Positions 44,942 through 56,179 of a DNA stretch of 64,000 nt are shown here, piece by piece. Made by a program: the position numbers and the translations under genes. The stretch is from Camellia lanceoleosa (taxonomy: Eukaryota > Streptophyta > Magnoliopsida > Ericales > Theaceae): assembly GCA_025200525.1 (NCBI GenBank), contig JANUSC010000052.1, positions 496,001-560,000 on the forward strand, written 5' to 3'. Position 1 is the first letter of the stretch. Each line of letters starts with the position of its first letter. The notes under the pieces were generated by a model that saw only the letters and a program-made list of their open reading frames with translations, did not search any database and had not been told where the DNA came from.

Positions 44942-46253
44942 CATAGATCGCGGCCTGCTTTTGGTTGCAAGTGGTCAAAATCGACCCGACCAAGACACAT
45001 GCGGGTTGAAGAAAACAGACCAAGAACCGCCATGATGATTCGCGGTTTATGCGGGTGGGTCGATCGGTTATCTTGGGGTCTTGATTCGGTTTGCGGTTTG
45101 GGCTTTTTTTAAATTGGCTTAGTTATGATATTAATTTGAACAAATTTGACATGTTGTTGGGCCACTTTTTAAGCATTTTTTTATTATTTATGAAAAAGTT
45201 ATAAATTAAATTTCATGCGATGATATTATGATAACATAAATGCCCATATAATGATATAATAAATTTTACATTCTTCCAAAATACAAAAATAATTGATAAA
45301 ACTAATTACAAACTAAAATATTAAAATTCACACTAAAATCAATCTCCATCCATCCATAATCCAAAGCTTACCTAAATTTTACATTCATCTAAAATGCAAA
45401 AATAATAATAAACAAGCTTACCTAAAATTTAGTACTCCAATTAATTTTACATTCATCCAAAATAAAAACAAGCTTACCAAAAATAATAAAATCAATCATC
45501 CATCCATCCATCCAAAATCTAAAGCAAGCTTACCTAAAATTTAGTACTCCAATTAATTTTACATTCATCCAAAATAAAAATAATAATAATAAACATTAGT
45601 AACAAACTAAAATAACATTGTCCACAAACTTCATCCAAAATAATTTCAAAAGGTGGTATCCATTCAAATTCCAAGACTTCACTAAACTCTTTACGTCCAA
45701 TGCCCAATGTCCAATCTCATCCAACAATCTGCCAAAAAAAATTCCAATGAGCCAAATTAATAAATATAAATAAATAGATATAAATAAATAAACATTAATC
45801 TGATCTCAACTAATTAGAAAAATCTCACACATGATATTGACCAATTCTCATTTTTGGCTATTATCAATTTTTATTTTATTTTATGATATTGATTAGTTGT
45901 GTTGATGTGCAAAGATTAAAGTTGTGCACTGCCAATAATTTTCGGATTTGCGAAAAAATAATAAGAGTTCATATAAAATCTGCAGATCCACATCTAAAGT
46001 AAAGAAAAAAATAATTTTCGGATTTGTGAAAAAATAACAAAATAAAGTAAAGAAAAAAATTATATAAACTACAAAGGAATGGAAAAGAGATCCACATCTA
46101 ACAAAATCTGCAGATCCACATCTAATTTCTGCAGATCCACATCAAAGGAATGAAAAAATTATATGAACAAAGGAATGGAAAAATAACAAAATCTGCTGGC
46201 ACACACCCAAGTTTCTTTTATGTAGATCTACATCTAATTTCAAAAATCGAATG

Positions 46254-46300
<47 letters not shown>

Positions 46301-46746
46301 TGCTTGCCGTCCGCCGCCGCCGGAGCCGCTGCTGCCTCGCCGCCAGCCTTGCTCTTGCTTTGCCAAGCTTCTTTGCTAGGTTAGCTTGCTAGTAAGAAGG
46401 GAAGGGAAAATACAAAAGGGGGAGAGAGGAGAGAAATGAAAGACGGGCTGCTGGGTGGGTGGGGTTGGGTTCATCTAGGGTTATAACTTATATTAAATAA
46501 AATAAAGGTTTATTTTGTAATATATATATATATATATAAAAATAAAAATAAAAAAATTATAATTATACGCGGGTCGCGGGTCGCGGTTCGGGTAGGGTCA
46601 GAACCGCAACCCGACCCGAACCCGATTTTGGGCAGAAATCTTGACCCGCACCCGCCCACCTACCTATATCGAAACCGCCCAAAAGGCTGCGGGTAGGGTA
46701 GGGTCGGGCGGTTTGTGCGGGTGGGTGGGTTCTGTGCCCAGCCCTA
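44942..46746. mobile_element. hAT-like non-autonomous element
   Basis: The 1.8-kb segment is flanked by a perfect 8-bp repeat AATAGACA (44934-44941 and 46747-46754), the size typical of hAT insertions. The right end, inverted, reads TAGGGCTGGGCACAGAACC, a common plant hAT terminus. Both ends carry GGGTCGGG/CCCGACCC and GCGGTTTG repeats. The left end is poorly matched to the right, so the inverted repeat is degenerate. No transposase ORF is present. Confidence 0.6.
45413..45582. repeat. 56-bp direct repeat and short satellites inside the hAT-like element
   Basis: CAAGCTTACCTAAAATTTAG followed by TACTCCAATTAATTTTACAT occurs near 45413 and 45527. A GA repeat of more than 40 bases lies at 46257-46299, and AGATCCACATCTAA recurs around 45983-46140. 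Confidence 0.8.
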
Positions 46747-46754
46747 AATAGACA

Positions 46755-47355
46755 TATGCATTTGTGTTTGGTAGAAGATCCCATACGATACCCTCCTAAT
46801 ATATAAAAATTTCTCGATTGAATGGCATCCCAAAATTAATAAATTAATTGTAAGGGTTTTTTATTTCTCTTTAATTTAAATTAAAATCTGAGGGATTCGT
46901 GAAGTCTATTATTGTTCTATTTTGATGATCATGATAGTTTATTTTGAATAGCCCTATGTGTATATCATTTTTTTTTATAAATACTGTGGATTTGATAATT
47001 ATAATTTTTTTATTTTATGTTGTTTGTCTAAAAAAAACGTTTTTTTAAAAAAACAAACTTGCTGTCAACTTACGAGTAGATTTGGGGTTTAATTTTTCAA
47101 ATCTTTGTTTACGTGTAGGCTTTTCTTTTCTTCTTTTTTTTTCTTTCTTTTTTTTTTTTGCCCTTTTTGTTAATACATATTTGGTTTCTAAAACTTACTT
47201 TTTGTGTCAATTTAGTAATTTTAATTTGAGTTAAATTAATTTAAATTTTAATAATTTTGTAAATTTTAATTTGAGTTAAATTAATCTAATTTTAACACAG
47301 GTCAAGAAGATAAATCAAAGTCTTTTAGAAGAATTGTATTATGAAGGAAACTTAT
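46755..47355. other. AT-rich DNA before the Tat element
   Basis: No gene seen. A 30-bp AATTTTAATTTGAGTTAAATTAA repeat occurs near 47218 and 47266. Poly(T) tracts near 47133-47160. Confidence 0.6.
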
Positions 47356-47913
47356 TGTGTGAGTGATATTCCGATCACACTGCCCTCCTTAGTAATCCAG
47401 CTGTAACAGGCCAAAGTAGAACCTGTCAGAACCTGACAGAAGAAAAGGCTCATGGTGGTTCTTCCATCCGGGGACACTCCGACGATCAAGTCAGTATCTC
47501 TCAAAGACAACAAGTGCTAAAATTACTGCTCAAGACTACAAATTGCGTACCTTAGACCCGCCGGGGGTGCCCTTCTTTTATAGTGTCTCTCTATCCTAGT
47601 CCCACTAGAAGTCTTACTTCTATGGACTCTCATTCAGAACTTACTTTGGACTCTACAAGAGATAAGGATAGACTCCCTAAGAATACTATCCTTATCCATC
47701 TTGAAGTCTTTCTTCATCCTAGGACTCTTGCCCCTTATCTGATCATCTCGAATTCCGATATCCTCGGAGATTACCTCGGACTCCTGTATTCTCGCAGATG
47801 ACCTCGGCAACTCTGCGATAACCTCGGCGTAACTACCATAACACGGGGCACCTCGGCTGACACTTCGGTGCCACCTCGGCCACGTGCTGGTACTCAGAAA
47901 ATACATCCCCACA
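47356..47913 (-). repeat. 3' LTR of the Tat element
   Basis: Begins (plus) TGTGTGAGTG and ends CATCCCCACA. A TATA box lies on the minus strand (complement of 47575-47582). Compared with the other LTR the first 45 and last 430 bases are almost identical, but about 47403-47460 is replaced by unrelated sequence. Confidence 0.92.
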
Positions 47914-47926
47914 ACTGCCCCCCTAG
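47914..47926 (-). other. Polypurine tract of the Tat element
   Basis: On the minus strand CTAGGGGGGCAGT directly precedes the TG of the 3' LTR, as expected for plus-strand priming. Confidence 0.75.
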
Positions 47927-48855
47927 GTTCTATTACCTCGGCGTACTGAGGTGATGAAACCTATACTGAACTTTTTTTCGTACATCGGCTTAAGAACTTT
48001 CTAGCCGAGATCATTCATTTCAGGCCGACATGTCTTCATCCAAGAACAAGAATTCAGATCAATCTTACTTCGCGCATGAGCTATCATGCACCATTTTTCA
48101 ACCGTTTTACTGACGCATTTTTCCCTTATTGGTCCGTGCTGGCGACGCGCCTGCAAGCCGTCTTTTCTCTGCTTGCGCCGTCTGTCGCGTGCGTTGCCCT
48201 AGGCGCATTAAATGCTTCTGTTTTGCCGCCGTTTCACGTTTTTGACAAAACAATTGAATCTGCCCTTTGGCTCTTCACTTTTGCATTCGATTTCCTTGCT
48301 TTCTCTCTCTCTAAGCCTTCCCAAATCCGCCATTGCTCTTGCTCTAGGCTCTACAACTGGTTTTATTCCTCCATTCCTGCGAAGCTTTGGCCACTGTTAC
48401 CTCTGTCGTCTGATCTCGGCGAAGCTCACTCCGGCCTTCATCTTTTCTGGTAAGCATCTGGCTTTTCTCCTCCAGTTCTTGATTTATCCCTGAAATTTCT
48501 TGCCATTGTTGTTCTGCTCTAGTATTTGATTTTGTGAATCATTCACCTGAGTGTATATTATTTCCTAGTTTTTTGCACATGTCATGAACACTTGCACTGT
48601 TGCACCTCTTGTTCTTGGTCTTCTACCCTTTCTGTTCTTGAATCTGAGACTTCGTTTCTGCTTTTCTGTTTTCCAGATTTTTGCCTTCCATACTCGTTCT
48701 TCGTAGATCTAGGTATGGGATTTGTCTGTAAGACCTTCATTTTTTAAGAAAAACTGAAACAAATTTATCAATACATAATTTAACCTCAAGCCGAGGTCCC
48801 AAGAACCCTTTAGGAATATTCTGTCTCTGTAGCCAAGTACTCATATACCAAATCC

Positions 48856-51270
48856 ATGGGTGCGTGGAGAGATAGGGTTAACAACCCAACCAAACTAGAA
48901 TTTTTTAGGCAAGAGTTCTCCATCCCCGCCGATGTTCACCTCAGGCTAGCTGGGGAAAACGACTCCATTATGCCCGATGATGATAACATGCCTTTTCCTA
49001 TAGTAGCCTTCGTCCAGTGTGGACTTCGATTCCCTCTTGATCCTCTCTTTCGCGAGGTCCTTCATTACTATTCTTTGAACCCTATGCAACTTGCCATCAA
49101 CGCCTATAGGACGCTTAATGGTATAATAGCCTTAGCTCGGCAGGAAAGTGTCAGGATTACTCTTGCCGACATCCAATACTGTTACACCATGTGTGCCCTC
49201 AACCTAAAGGAGAAAGGTTATGTGTACTACCTCAAGCCGAGGTCCACCGAGTTTAAAATTGTAGCCGACCTTCCTGACTCCAACAAAGGTACTGGAGATG
49301 ACTACCTTATTGTATCTGGTAACTGGGAGTTTGGCCCAGATGAAGAAGTCCATCTTTTCCCTCTCCCCCGAACAGTAAAAGAGGGCAAGGGTAAGAGCCC
49401 AACGTCTGCTGTTTAGCTATTGCTTTCTTCAAGTTTTTTTCCTTTTAAAAAACTTTATCTATTTCTGATGTTATGTTCTGTTTTGCAGACGTTCGCAAGC
49501 CTCCCAAGGACTTTCGCCAGTCCTATTACCCTGGGAAAGGCCTGAAGAAGCTCCTAGAGCTCCCCGTCCACAAACGCAAAGCTCCACTGCTGTTAAATTT
49601 CATCCCAACGTATAAGTCAACTCTGCCTGACGTCCCAAGAGCGAAGAAAAAGAGCCCATCCACAGCCACAACTCAAACCACCTCTACATCCCGGACAGAT
49701 CAAGGTTCCACTTCTGACCCAAATTGATCTTCCATCCACTTCAAATTTCAATACCGATCCCAAGAATGAGAGAAAACGTCGCGACGACTTGTCAAACAAA
49801 TGAGATGGTGCGCTCCAAGTTGTTCTAGATCTCCTCGCCGACCTTCCAGCCGACTTGGATTCTGTACCGTCTCAAACGGTGCCTCCACCAAAACCAAAAA
49901 GAGTCAAAAAGGCCCAGCCAAAGGCCAAAGCTACTGAGGCCGAGGTTGAAGATGCTTTGCCCATCTCCCAACTAACTTCAACTGTGAAGACCACTTCTAC
50001 ATCCGCCAAAAGATCTGCTGAGGCCCAGCCATCGGGGTCAACTCAGCCAAAAAGGCCGAGGTCGTCGTCTGCGACGACTTCGGGGTCCAGAATTCCCAAA
50101 GTTCCCTGGGAGCCCAAAATTACACTCGAAAACAGGCCCGTCTATGCCAACGAAAGCGCCGCCGATGTCAACATCGGCGTGGCACTCAGCACTGCAGTTC
50201 TCCTTGAGGGTAATCTTGAGCGTAATGCCAAGATGAATGAGTACGAGAACTACGCCCTCATGCTGCAGTGCTCTGTCCAAGTAAGTCTTTGAATTTGATA
50301 ACTTTTCTTACTGCCACTTTTCTTCATACTTGTAAAGTCTTGTAATATTTTGTGATAACCTCTGCCTTGTGAACTTTCAGGCCATTCAACACGCCCATAC
50401 CTTCTCCATGCAAGCATTTGAAGCAAAGGAGAGATTGTCCGAGATGGAGAAGGAATTTGCTGCCCTTCAAAAACAAAATAAAAGTCTCAAAAACAAAATG
50501 AAGGTTCTGGAAGATCAAGCCGAGTTGCAACTCAGGCTCAGCAAGAGGCTGACGAGAAGGCCGAGGTCATTGGCCATTAAAAACGTTGCCTTGCCAGAAG
50601 AAAGAGGCCGAGGAAAAAGCGGCCCAGGCCGAGAAAGAGCTCCAGCAAGCGCTGGCTACAAAGGATGCCGAAATAAAAGTGACCGATGATAAGGCATACG
50701 CCCAAGGCATGGCCGATGTGGCAGAAGAGTACAAGTTGCAAGTTAAGCAGGCATGCAACAGGGTTTTAACCTTGGTTGGATGTCCTTAGCCAAAAACTTG
50801 ATCTTCCTCGCTAACTCGCCATGGCGTAAGGTCGGCTATCCTCTCCCTTTCCTCCTCCACCCTCAACTCAGCCGAGGAAGAAGTTGAATCAATCCGAGGT
50901 CATGGATGAAGGTGAAGAGGATAAAGATAACGAGGCCTTGGTAAGGAAACCAAAGGATGCCTGAGAGCAAGTCTCCTCCGAGGGTGACCAAGTCATGGTC
51001 TTAACTCTAGAGGAGGATGAGGGGGTGCCCAAGGAAGCTACCACGGCGCGTATATCTTCCGACCGCTTCGCCGAGAAAATCTTGAGAATACTCCGCCGAG
51101 ATCGATGCCGAGATTGTGGCAGATAAGCAGGCCGAGGTCGTGGTAGACAAAGATGCTGAGGCTGTGGTAGAAGAAGACGCAGAGGTTATGAAGCAAAAAG
51201 ATGCCGAGGTGGTTCTGCCAGAACCTTCGGAGGTTTCAGCCCAACCCTCTGTTCAAGTTGAAGAAGTTTG
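48856..51270 (+). pseudogene. Opposite-strand gene of the Tat element, with introns
   Basis: The first exon, ATG 48856 to 49390, encodes FPLDPLFREVLHYYSLNPMQ, LNGIIALARQESVRITLADIQ, resembling the N-terminal domain of the putative gypsy-type transposon family (Transposase_28). A GT-AG intron (49391-49488) keeps the frame into KPPKDFRQSYYPG. Another intron (50281-50380, GTAAGT...TTTCAG) leads into a coiled-coil Glu/Lys-rich part (50381-50540). A TGA at 49725-49727 and several frame changes after 50540 show decay. The last open segment ends at a TGA near 51268. The gene is transcribed opposite to gag-pol; its function in Tat elements is unknown. Confidence 0.7.
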
Positions 51271-51659
51271 AATGTCTTTTGTATTTTCTTCTTTCTTTTG
51301 TACTCTATTCCTTTTGTTTACTCTTGTTAATGTTCCCTGAACGATGTAAGCTCCTTCTTTATGGCCGATGTGCCTTTCTTTGTTGCTTTTGAATAATTTA
51401 CTTCTGCTAGGCCATTGTGCCTCCTTTATACACAACTGTTTCTCTTTGAATGCTGTAGTCTTTAATCTTTCTTCATTGCTTCTATTTGATTCTATACTTG
51501 GAATATTTTGCATGATTTACATAATTCTTCCTTCGCATAATCTCCTCGGGGTTACATACCTCGGGTATGTTTACCTATAGATTTATCTCGGCCAGGACTT
51601 CTCCTGTAAATTTTCCATAAACTTCAACAAGTATAAAGCATATAAACTTAATTTAACTT

Positions 51660-52037
51660 CATCCTGTAAATTGCTACAAATTTCAACAAGTGAAGATAAA
51701 CAATTATATCGGCTTAACTTCAACTTGTAAATTGCTACAAATTTCAACAAGTAAAGATAAGGAATTTATCTCAGCTTAACTTTAACTTGTAAATTGCTAC
51801 AAATTTCAACAAGTAAAGATAAGGAATTTATCTCAGCTGAACTTTAACTTGTAAATCGCTACAAATTTCAACAAGTAAAGATAAGAAATTTATCTCGGCT
51901 TAACTTTAACTTGTAAATCGCTACAAATTTCAACAAGTAAAGATACGGAATTTATCTCAGCTTAACTTTAACTTGTAAATTGCTACAAATTTCAACAAGT
52001 AAAGATAAGGAATTTATCTCGGCTTAACTTCAGCTAA
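51660..52037. repeat. 62-bp tandem array, about six units, in the Tat element
   Basis: Units containing AACTTGTAAATYGCTACAAA and TTTCAACAAGTAAAGATAAG start at 51722, 51784, 51846, 51908 and 51970, exactly 62 bases apart, with a diverged first unit near 51660. The array sits between the end of integrase and the opposite-strand gene. Confidence 0.93.
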
Positions 52038-52186
52038 GCATTACTAATGTCTACTCTATTTAATGTGAACCTAAGTTCCTCTTGGGTTCTCATTATTCAA
52101 AAAACAACATCATGCAAAGTTGTATAAGTTCGGAAAAATTCTGCTAAGATTTTATTGATCATATCGGCAAAAAAATCAAAGAACAT

Positions 52187-53860
52187 CTAATGATAGAAAA
52201 ACTTTAAATTACAAGTGTTCCATGGTCTAGGCAATACTTTGCCCTCATTATCTTCAAGCCGATATGCCCCATTTCCTAACACCGAAGTAATTCTGTAGGG
52301 TCCTTCCCAATTTGGGCCAAGCTTGCCCTCTCTGGGATCCTTCTTATTGCCGACGACTTTTCTCAAGACTAAGTCGTTGACTTGAAAATCCCTTGGATTG
52401 ACCTTCTTGTTGTAAGCTTTGGCAAGTCTTTGGTATCTTTGCAAGTCGATCGCACTTTCCCTCTTCTTTCAACCAGTAGATCCAGATCTCGGGCTAAGAG
52501 CACATCATTAGACCCGTTCTCAACTCCTGTGTTACGATCCTCGATGCCGATCTCCAATGGAATGATCGCTTGCCATAAGCCATGGCAAGGGGATTCCGTT
52601 GATCTTCTCGGCGTAGTGCGATATGCCCAGCACCGGGCAATTCGTCTACCCACTTTCCTTTTGCTGCGGCCTCTTCTTTATTCCATCCAGAATGACTTTG
52701 TTTGATGCTTCGGCTTGCCCATTACTTTGGGGAAAGCTTGGTGTTGAAAAGTAATTCTTTATCTTGAACTTTGCGCAAAAATTCTTGATAAGTTTGCTGT
52801 CAAACTGTGTCCTGTTGTCGGCAACGATTGCTCTTGGAATCCCAAATCTGGTGATGATGTTTTTCCAGATGAAATTCTTCACATCCACATCTTGGATTTT
52901 GGCAAGAGGCTCTGCTTCTATCCATTTTGTGAAGTAGTCTGTTGCTACTAGTAGGTATTTCCGCTGCCCAGTTGCTTGGGGCAATTGTCCAACGAGATCC
53001 ATGCCCCATTGGGCAAATGGCCAAGGGCCGAAACCGTTTGAAGCCGGGTTGGTCGGCCGATCTGCAAACCTCTGGCATTGTTCACACTTCTTCACATAGG
53101 CTTCTGCATCTTTTTGCATATAGAGCCACCAATACCCCTGGGTAATGGCCCTGTGAGCTAACGATCTACCCCCTGCGTGGCTTCCACAAACTCCTTCATG
53201 AATTTCATATAAAAAGTCTTCGACCTGAAAAGGGTGTACATACCTTAAAAGAGGTCCAGTGAAGGATCTTCTGTAGAGATGTCCTTCTGCTGTCAGACTG
53301 AATCTTGCCGACTTCAATCTGACCTTGTGTGCTTCCTTCCGATCTTCTGGCAGCTTGCCCTCTTTCAGGAGTGCAACAATTGCATCCATCCAGCTTGGTC
53401 CCATGTCCATACATAATGCTTCTTGCATTGTGTGTGGTGTCTCTATGCTCGGGCCTGATAGGTAATCGATCATTATTGTCCTCGTCTTTCCGGTTTGCAT
53501 TGTGCTTGCTAAATTGGCTAACGCGTTGGCGTGGTTGTTATCTTCTCGGCTAACCTGAAGAAGTCGGCAGTTTTGAAACATGTCTGCCAGCCTGATGACT
53601 TCTTTTGCGTATGCCGACATCCTTTCATCTTGGGCAGTAAACTCTCCCGTAGTTTGATTCACTATAAGTTGTGAGTCACAAAAAACTATTACCTCATCTG
53701 CCTCTGCTGCTACTGCCAGCTTCAGTCCAGCAATCAATGCTTCATACTCCGCCTCGTTGTTCGAGGCTTTGAACCCCAGTCGAATAGACTGCTCCAATAT
53801 CTCCCCATCGGGGGAAATTAACACTACTCCCCTGCGCCCGCCCCTAGGTTTGAGCTCCCA
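52187..53860 (-). pseudogene. Tat second RNase H (archaeal type) and integrase
   Basis: The 53824-52646 frame opens with [41 protein letters not shown] and [12 protein letters not shown], the archaeal-like RNase H of Tat elements. It continues into the integrase zinc finger ([26 protein letters not shown]) and the catalytic core with Asp in WGMDLVG, Asp in [10 protein letters not shown] and Glu in SNGQAEASN. The C-terminal segment is frameshifted into 52653-52369 and 52444-52187, where DLVLRKVVGN, LGPNWEGPYRI and NTCNLKFFY end the protein. The DDE residues are present, but the frame is broken upstream near 53840 and downstream near 52650. Confidence 0.92.
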
Positions 53861-53967
53861 TTAACAAAAGTTGAAAGGAATCACGATGTAAATCTTTGCA
53901 GGTCTGAGTTTTTCTTTCCTTGGTTCTTTAGCCTTGGTGGGCTTCTCCTTCCTTGTTTGGACATCAT

Positions 53968-54660
53968 TCATCTCGGCTCCATGAGCCGATGTTCGATGTA
54001 TTCTGGCGAGAACTCGGCCACGAAGTCGGCCAAGACTTGGCCCTTAATTGCTGTTCTCGGCCTGAACTCCAGGTCATATTGGCCCAAAACTACGGCCCAT
54101 CTTGCGATTCTTCCAGTCAAGTCTCCTTGTTGCAATAAGGATTTTAGTGGGTGCTCTGTTAGGACCACTATCTTGTGAGCCTGAAAATAATGGTTTAGCT
54201 TCTTTGAGGCCATTACCAAGGCCAGCATCAATTTCTCCAGTGGTAGATATCTTGTTTCTGCGTCGGCCAAGGTTTTACTTACATAGTACACTGCCTTCTG
54301 CTCTCCCTTTTCTTCTCGGATAACCATAGCACCCACTGCGTGCTCCGAAACTGCTAAGTATAAAAACAGTTCCTCTCCAGGTTGAGGTGTTGAGAGGACT
54401 GGAGCCGAGGTAAGGTATTTCTTCAGGTCGGCTAAAGCGGCCTCACATTCCTCCGTCCATAAAAAATCCTTGGCCTTTTTCACCAGATTGAAAAAAGGTT
54501 TACATTTGTCCGAACTTCGACTTATGAACCTGTTTAGGGCTGCGGCCCTTCTAGTAAGCATTTGAACCTGTTTCGCCGATGTCGGACTCTGCAATTCCAG
54601 AATGGCCTTGATCTGATCTGGGCTGGCTTCAATGCCCCTTCTAGTCACCAGGTATCCCAA
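53968..54660 (-). pseudogene. Tat RNase H region
   Basis: The frame shows [48 protein letters not shown] and [20 protein letters not shown], the first (gypsy-type) RNase H of the element. It begins just after the RT frame ends with a stop at 54706-54708. It ends at a stop near 53968 before the archaeal-type RNase H begins. Confidence 0.9.
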
Positions 54661-54705
54661 GAACTTACCGGATCCTACTCCAAACGCGCATTTCGATGCG
54701 TTTAG

Positions 54706-55314
54706 TCAGAGCCGATATGTTCTGAGTATGTCAAAGACCTCTTCTAGGACAAGATGATCCTTTGGTTCTTTGGTCTTCACGACCATATCATCAATGTAGA
54801 CTTCTGATTCGCCAATCAAGTGTCTGAACATCTTGGTTACCAGTCTTTGGTAAGTTGCTCCTGCGTTCTTCAATCCAAAAGGCATGACTCTGTAATAATA
54901 CAAACCTTTCGGAGTGATGAATGCTGTCTTCTCTTCATCTGGGGGGTACATGGCTATCTGGTGATACCCCCTATATGCGTCCAAGAAGCTCATTCTTCCA
55001 TGTCCAGATGTGGCGTCCACCAACTGGTCGATCTTTGGCAGAGGGAAGCTGTCTTTGGGACAAGCTTTGTTCAAATTTGTAAAATCTACGCAGACCCTCC
55101 ACTTGCCATTCTTCTTCTTTACTACCACGGTGTTTGATAACCATGTCGGATAATTGGCTTTTCTGATGGCCCTGGCCTCTAGAAGTCTGTCTACTTCCTC
55201 CTCCATTGCTTCGACGTGCGTCAACGTCGGTCTTCTGGCTCGTTGTATCACAGGTTTGGCCGATCTGTCGACGTTGAGTCTGTGACACGTGACCTCGGGG
55301 TCAATGCCAGGCAT
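54706..55314 (-). pseudogene. Tat reverse transcriptase
   Basis: The frame contains MPGIDPEVTCHRLNVD, VVVKKKNGKWRVCVDF, CPKDSFPLPKIDQLVD, FLDAYRGYHQI, YRVMPFGLKNAGATYQRL and the polymerase box VYIDDMVVK with both catalytic Asp residues. It lies in the same frame as the protease ORF, separated only by a TAG. In the family it copies the element RNA into DNA. Immediately downstream a TGA (54706-54708) ends it where relatives continue. Confidence 0.92.
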
Positions 55315-55326
55315 TTCATAGGGCGT

Positions 55327-56178
55327 CTAGGCAAACACCTCAATATTTTTCCTGAGAAAGGCTTCCAACTCCCTTTCTTCTTCTTCGGCTAATCCTATGC
55401 CGAGAAGAAAGAAGCGTTCCTCATTTCCCTCTTGGACGAAGATTTTCTTCAATGCTTCTTCACTTTTCTCGGTCGGCTCCTTGCCGAAATCATCTAGGAC
55501 CTTCATGTCCTCTTTTTCAACTTCTGCTTCCTCTAGTTCTCGAATGCTGCAGGTTAACTTCATTGCTGCCATGGAGCAGTTTTTCGCCTGCAACTGATCT
55601 CCTCTGACTTCCTCGATCCCATGTTCTGTTGGGAACCGTAGCAGTTGATGCAATGTTGAGGGAACTGCCCCCATTGCATGCAACCACGGCCTCCCCAGGA
55701 TGATGTTGTAGGGCAAGGGTGTATCAATCACAATGAATTCTGTCTTGATCTTCTTCGTGCCAGCTTGTACCTCTAAGCTTGTTGCGCCTAAAGGCCATGT
55801 CGGCGTTCCATTGAAGCCGACCATCGCCGTTGATCGCTCCATGTCATCAGAGTGAAGGCCTAACTCCTTGTAACATCTGACATACATGATGTCGCAGGAG
55901 CTGCCTTGATCAATCAAGATGCGTTTCACTTGGCACTCCCCAACCTGGAGGGATACTACCAGGGCATCATTGTACGGGTGCTGAACCATATCAAGGTCGG
56001 CCTCTGTGAAGGTTATCATCGGTCCTTGGCAATCTTCAGGCCGAGGTCTTTTCAGTCCGACCTGGTTGACGTGCTGCAGATGTTTTACCCTCTGTGTCTC
56101 CCCCCGTATGTCGTTTTCATTCACCTTTGAGTGGATCACATTAACCACCCGAGGTCCACACTCGTGGTTCTTCTGCAT
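55327..56178 (-). pseudogene. Tat protease and linker
   Basis: The frame begins in the Gag/protease linker (HECGPRVVNVIH) and continues to ILIDQGSSCDIMY, the retropepsin active-site region, then GFNGTPTWPLG, IILGRPWLHAM and a long Glu/Lys-rich linker ending KNIEVFA before TAG (55327-55329). In relatives Trp follows that block, so the TAG is probably a G-to-A change of TGG. The next residues (TPYEMPG) are in frame and lead directly into RT. Confidence 0.9.
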
Positions 56179-56179
56179 T

